Shown in pieces: positions 60,332-64,000 of a DNA stretch of 64,000 nt. Position numbers and translations under genes: made by a program. Below the pieces are notes generated by a model. That model had not been told where the DNA came from and did not search any database. It saw nothing but the letters and a program-made list of their open reading frames with translations. This DNA comes from CAVTWJ01 sp964525605 (GTDB lineage Bacteria; Oederibacteriota; Muellerivitia; Muellerivitales; Muellerivitaceae). Each line of letters begins with the position of its first letter. The stretch's first letter is position 1. Location of the stretch: contig CAZGKT010000003.1 in the NCBI GenBank assembly GCA_964525605.1, positions 98,460 through 162,459 of the forward strand, given 5' to 3'.

Positions 60332-60415
60332 TTTTTTCTGAAGTCTCAGGCTTTCTGGGTTCGCTAATCGCTTCTGTTCTTCGCCCCTATCAGACCCCAA
60401 ACAAGGAAATCATGA

Positions 60416-62215
60416 ATGGCTAATGAGAAGAATCCTCTAACGACGGACATCCCCGGGAACCCGAATCCGGTCATTGAGATGAACGAATTTATGGATGATC
60501 GGGTCATTCTTTATGGGCATCCGGGCCTTTGCAAAAACTCCGACGAGCTCCTGACCAGTGACGGTTTTCGCTTGGTTCTGGACCATTTCCTCTCGCAATT
60601 AATTAAAAAAGATTCCCCCGTTCTCACCTGCCTTCAGGAGTTCAAACTCAAAGAAGGCTATGACGTTCCCAAACTGGCCGGTTTTTTCAAGAACCTGCTG
60701 GATACCCGGGCCTGCGAAGCCGCGCTCACCAAGGTCGACCGGGTGATATTCCGGGACTTTATTGAGGAGCTGTACGCTTATTGGCGCAGGCGGGAACGCT
60801 TTGTCATTTACGACCGGGACGAGAAACATGGAAGCGTGGACCTCAAGGACTACCATCAGATCTTCATCCAGGCCAATGAACAATTCAAATTCCTCGTGTT
60901 GAACACCTACCGGGTGATCAGCGCCCACCTGATGGGCGATTGGTTCAAGGTCTACCGCCAGATCCCCTCCGGGACCGGCATGGCCCTCCTGGCCGAAAAG
61001 ATCAAATGGGACATACCGGGGGAGGAATACCAGAAGCTCGTCAATATTCCCTTCATCCGGCTTTCGCTCATTTATCCTCCATTGATCTACTACACCAAGA
61101 GCAACAGCCGGAAAGGCAAGTTCAGCCCCCTGGTCAAGAACCCTCTCGACACAATTGGCATCGATCCCTCGCGATGGCTTTGTTTCCCGGCCAAGATCGG
61201 CAGCCTCATTATCTTCATTTTTTTCCACAAGAATTTCGTGTCCCACGCGGCCGGGTTATCCAACCTGTTCGAACTCGCCAGCGCGCAGGAGATCGCCAAC
61301 CGCAAACCGGACGGAATCATGCTCTTCGGCGTGGATCCTTCCCTGATGAACAATCAATTGGTCGGGTATTACGAAGACGCCAAAAACGGCGTGATCGTGG
61401 GGGCGGTGGCCTACCACCTGACGGACGTGGATTATTTTGGCTATTTCAAGAAAATGGCCCTGACCCTTCACAACCTCATCATGATCGAGCGGGGGGGCTT
61501 ACCCATCCACGGGGCGATGGCCAAGATCGACTTGAAATCCGGGAAAAGTGCCCACGTCGTCATTGTGGGGGACTCCGGCGCGGGCAAATCCGAGTCGCTG
61601 GAGGCCTTCCGGGTGTTGGCCGACCAGTACATCCGCCAGCTCACCGTTGTATTCGACGACATGGGCTCCCTGCAGATTTCCCCTCAGGGGGAGGTGACGG
61701 CCTACGGCACGGAAATCGGGGCCTTTGTACGGCTGGACGACCTGCACCCCGGATATCCCTATACCGAAATTGACCGGGCGGTCTTCATGAACCCCCATCT
61801 GGGAAATGCCCGCGTCGTCATGCCGATCACCGAATACCGGCATGTCATCGCGGGTTATCCGGTGGACATGTTCCTCTACGCCAATAACTACGATAACGTG
61901 GACGAAGAGCATCCCTCGCTGGAGATCATGACTGATCCGGTGGAAATCGGGGAAGTGTTCGCCAGCGGAGCGCGCTTGGCCAAGGGCACGACCGATGAAA
62001 AGGGGTTGGTGCACACCTACTTCGCCAATCCATTTGGAGCCCCACAGAAGAAGAAAAAACACCAGGTTTTGGCCGATAAGTTCATTGCCCAATTGCTGAA
62101 ATCGGGGAAAAAGGTTGGCCAACTTCGAACCCGTTTAGGCATCCGTGGATTTGAGACCAAAGGTCCGGAGGAAGCGGCCCAGGCTCTCTTCAAATACATC
62201 ACGGACAACCTGTAA
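60416..62215 (+). CDS. PEPCK/HPr-kinase-fold P-loop protein, unknown function
   Basis: 599 residues; ACAAGGAAATC precedes the ATG. The first 330 residues have no recognised domain. The C-terminal half contains a P-loop HVVIVGDSGAGKSESLEAF (about 384-402), VVFDDMG and a conserved-looking PIHGAMAKI before it, as in HPr kinase/phosphorylase and ATP-type PEPCK folds. The canonical PEPCK substrate motifs are not obvious. It shares its direction with the lyase gene downstream. With pckG nearby it may be a divergent carboxykinase or a protein kinase acting on a carrier. Confidence 0.6.
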   Translation: MANEKNPLTTDIPGNPNPVIEMNEFMDDRVILYGHPGLCKNSDELLTSDGFRLVLDHFLSQLIKKDSPVLTCLQEFKLKEGYDVPKLAGFFKNLLDTRACEAALTKVDRVIFRDFIEELYAYWRRRERFVIYDRDEKHGSVDLKDYHQIFIQANEQFKFLVLNTYRVISAHLMGDWFKVYRQIPSGTGMALLAEKIKWDIPGEEYQKLVNIPFIRLSLIYPPLIYYTKSNSRKGKFSPLVKNPLDTIGIDPSRWLCFPAKIGSLIIFIFFHKNFVSHAAGLSNLFELASAQEIANRKPDGIMLFGVDPSLMNNQLVGYYEDAKNGVIVGAVAYHLTDVDYFGYFKKMALTLHNLIMIERGGLPIHGAMAKIDLKSGKSAHVVIVGDSGAGKSESLEAFRVLADQYIRQLTVVFDDMGSLQISPQGEVTAYGTEIGAFVRLDDLHPGYPYTEIDRAVFMNPHLGNARVVMPITEYRHVIAGYPVDMFLYANNYDNVDEEHPSLEIMTDPVEIGEVFASGARLAKGTTDEKGLVHTYFANPFGAPQKKKKHQVLADKFIAQLLKSGKKVGQLRTRLGIRGFETKGPEEAAQALFKYITDNL

Positions 62216-62293
62216 CCTTTCGAACGCCTGTACTTCAGCCGGCAATTTCCGTTTGAATCGGATCATCCTCACTTTTAATTTGGGAGGCGTATC

Positions 62294-63703
62294 ATGGCAT
62301 TTCGAATCGAGCATGACTCCATCGGCGAACTCAAAGTTCCCGCGGAAGCCCTTTGGGGCGTCCAAGCCCAGCGGGCGGTCGAGAATTTTCCAATAAGCGG
62401 TATCAAACCCCACCGTGTCTTCATCGAGGCCACGGTTCATATTAAAAAAGCCGCCGCCCGTTTCCACGCCAAGGCGGGAATGCTGGACAAGAAAAAGGCC
62501 GAAGCCATCGTCGAAGCCTCCGACGAGATCTTGAAAGAAGGGAAGTGGCTCGACCATTTCGTGGTGGATGTGTACCAGGCGGGCGCCGGGACCAGCCACA
62601 ACATGAACACCAACGAGGTGCTGGCCAACCGGGCCATCGAGCTGTTAAAGGGGAAACGGGGCGATTATAAGATCGTCCATCCCAACGACCATGTGAACAT
62701 GGGTCAGTCTACGAACGATGTCATCCCTACGGCCATCCGGCTCTCGGGGCTCCTGTTGACCCGATCCTTCCTTCCGATTCTTAAAAAACTCGTTTCCTCT
62801 TTCCGCCTCAAGGGAAAGGAATTCGCGAAAGTTTACAAATCCGGCCGAACCCACCTGCAGGACGCCGCCCTCATGACCCTGGGGCAAGAATTCAACGCCT
62901 ACGGGGAAAATCTGGAACGGCACGCCAAACGGATCGAGCGGGCCTCGGAGGAAATGAGGGAATTGGGCATCGGCGGTTCGGCCGTCGGTACCGGATTAAA
63001 TACGCATAAAGATTACTGCAAGATGATGTCGGTTCTTCTGTCCCAGCAAACGGGTTTAAAACTGACTCCCCATCCCGACCTTTTTGAAGCCATGCAAAGT
63101 CTGTCCCCCGCAGTCTCCCTCTCCAACGCTTATCGGAACCTGGCTCTGGACCTGATCCGCATTGCCAACGATTTTCGGCTCATGACCAGCGGTCCGGCCA
63201 CGGGTTTTGGTGAAATCCTTCTTCCCGTGATGCAGCCTGGTTCTTCCATCATGCCCGGCAAGGTGAACCCCGTGATGGCGGAGTGCCTGAACATGGTCTG
63301 TTATCAGGTTTTGGGACACGATACCACTGTGGCTTTCGCCGCTCAGGCGGGCCAGATGGAACTCAATGTCATGATGCCCGTCCTGGCCTACAACTTGAAC
63401 CAGGAGATCTTCCTTCTGACGAACATGCTCCAAGCGTTCGATGAAAAATGCGTCGCGGGTATTCGTGCGGAGGAAGCTCGCTGCCGACAATTCGCAGACC
63501 AGAGCACACAGGTGGCGGCGGCATTGAATCCAGTGATCGGCTATGAGAAGGCCGCAGAGGTGGTGAAAGCCGCCCTGAAAGAAGGAAAAACAGTTAAACA
63601 GGTTGTTCTTGAAAAGAATATCTTGACCGAGGATCAATACCGTCAGTCGGTGCGCTTGGAGAAACTGGTAGACCCCCACGGAAGAACATCGAAGCGCAAG
63701 TAA
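62294..63703 (+). CDS. Aspartate ammonia-lyase / class II fumarase family (aspartase type)
   Basis: 469 residues; TGGGAGGCG precedes the ATG. The superfamily signature GSSIMPGKVNPVMAE (about 317-331) is intact, DVYQAGAGTSHNMNTNEVLANRA resembles aspartase (GGAGTSxNMN) more than fumarase (TGSGTQSNMN), and KVNPV rather than KVNPT also favours aspartase. Reaction expected: aspartate to fumarate plus ammonia, but fumarase activity cannot be excluded. Catalytic Ser in the GSS loop is present. Confidence 0.88.
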   Translation: MAFRIEHDSIGELKVPAEALWGVQAQRAVENFPISGIKPHRVFIEATVHIKKAAARFHAKAGMLDKKKAEAIVEASDEILKEGKWLDHFVVDVYQAGAGTSHNMNTNEVLANRAIELLKGKRGDYKIVHPNDHVNMGQSTNDVIPTAIRLSGLLLTRSFLPILKKLVSSFRLKGKEFAKVYKSGRTHLQDAALMTLGQEFNAYGENLERHAKRIERASEEMRELGIGGSAVGTGLNTHKDYCKMMSVLLSQQTGLKLTPHPDLFEAMQSLSPAVSLSNAYRNLALDLIRIANDFRLMTSGPATGFGEILLPVMQPGSSIMPGKVNPVMAECLNMVCYQVLGHDTTVAFAAQAGQMELNVMMPVLAYNLNQEIFLLTNMLQAFDEKCVAGIRAEEARCRQFADQSTQVAAALNPVIGYEKAAEVVKAALKEGKTVKQVVLEKNILTEDQYRQSVRLEKLVDPHGRTSKRK

Positions 63704-63764
63704 GTTGAATTGGGATGACCCCAGGAAACGCTAGGAAAATCGCCTTATTTTGACCCGCTTTTTC

Positions 63765-63792
63765 TTGACAGGGGGGTTTCGAAACGTAAAAT
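63765..63792 (+). promoter_or_regulatory. Sigma-70-type promoter of tRNA-Thr and tuf
   Basis: TTGACA (63765-63770), 16-bp spacer, TAAAAT (63787-63792); 22 bp later the tRNA begins. Confidence 0.75.
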
Positions 63793-63814
63793 ACATCCTC
63801 TTGTAATTACCCCC

Positions 63815-63890
<76 letters not shown>

Positions 63891-63945
63891 TGATATTAGC
63901 CTGTAGCCCTTGACTCAAACCTTTTGACTTAGGGAGGAAGAAAAG

Positions 63946-64000
63946 ATGTCGAAGGAAAAATTCGTACGTTCAAAGCCGCATGTGAATATAGGGACGATCG
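63946..64000 (+). CDS. tuf: Elongation factor Tu, N-terminal fragment (3' end outside window)
   Basis: Eighteen complete codons read MSKEKFVRSKPHVNIGTI, the classic EF-Tu start with the HVNIGTI strand leading to the P-loop. AGGGAGGAAG precedes the ATG. EF-Tu delivers aminoacyl-tRNA to the ribosome. Directly behind tRNA-Thr, as in the E. coli thrT-tufB arrangement. Confidence 0.95.
   Translation, partial: MSKEKFVRSKPHVNIGTI

Overview
The window reads as a scaffold from a Gram-negative-type (diderm) bacterium, probably an uncultivated lineage assembled from a metagenome. Evidence for two membranes is a TonB-dependent receptor, several beta-barrel-like secreted proteins and many lipoproteins. 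Two runs of exactly 100 N (49702-49801 and 49971-50070) are scaffold gaps placed inside tandem repeats. I cannot name the phylum from sequence alone.

Layout. 1-2.1 kb: end of a zinc alcohol dehydrogenase and a CoA-acylating aldehyde dehydrogenase. 2.3-10.2 kb: five tandem lipoproteins with Thr/Pro-rich stalks and DUF3494 (ice-binding-like) domains. 10.4-20.7 kb: cupin, AI-2E-type permease, HhH glycosylase, DUF4403 lipoprotein, small stress-type membrane proteins, YceI, phospholipase D and metallophosphoesterase. 21.0-25.0 kb: a ubiquitin-like conjugation operon (tandem Ubl, E2-like, JAB peptidase, E1). 25.0-25.5 kb: non-coding DNA with helically phased repeats. 25.7-29.0 kb: a membrane-tethered paralogue of the Ubl, then radA. 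29.3-40.9 kb: TonB receptor, YfiR protein, histidine kinases, and response regulators with zinc-ribbon-like tails. 41-46 kb: C39-like lipoprotein, outer-membrane protein, CsbD, glycosyltransferase 9, DedA. 45.4-51.5 kb (minus strand): a HAMP-array hybrid kinase and two response regulators. 52-55 kb: a second alcohol dehydrogenase, a rhodanese and two paralogous beta-barrel proteins. 56-64 kb: a housekeeping block with tRNA-Tyr, GTP-type PEPCK, a duplicated kinase-like protein, tRNA-Gly, a PEPCK/HPr-kinase-fold protein, an aspartase-type lyase, tRNA-Thr and the start of tuf.

The strongest unifying signal is regulatory. Fourteen promoters in this window have the sigma-54 form GG-N10-GC with consensus GGYAYG-N3-CTTGCTT. 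Almost all have, about 60-140 bp upstream, one or more copies of an 11-bp dyad MTCA-N3-TGAT, commonly in pairs whose starts are 20-22 bp apart. Two such elements lie between divergent promoters. The genes behind them include DUF3494 lipoproteins, a cupin, GlsB/YeaQ-like and DUF883-like membrane proteins, an alcohol dehydrogenase, a rhodanese, sensor kinases and regulators, and both ubiquitin-like loci. Several belong to families that are RpoS/stress genes in E. coli. I infer a stress or starvation regulon run by sigma-54 and one unidentified enhancer-binding protein; no such activator gene is in the window.

The most novel biology is the pairing of a soluble Ubl-E2-JAB-E1 operon with a second Ubl fused to a signal sequence, a membrane segment and a long Ala/Lys/Leu helical repeat, both apparently under that control. 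Many start sites below were moved downstream because the longest reading frame runs through the promoter.
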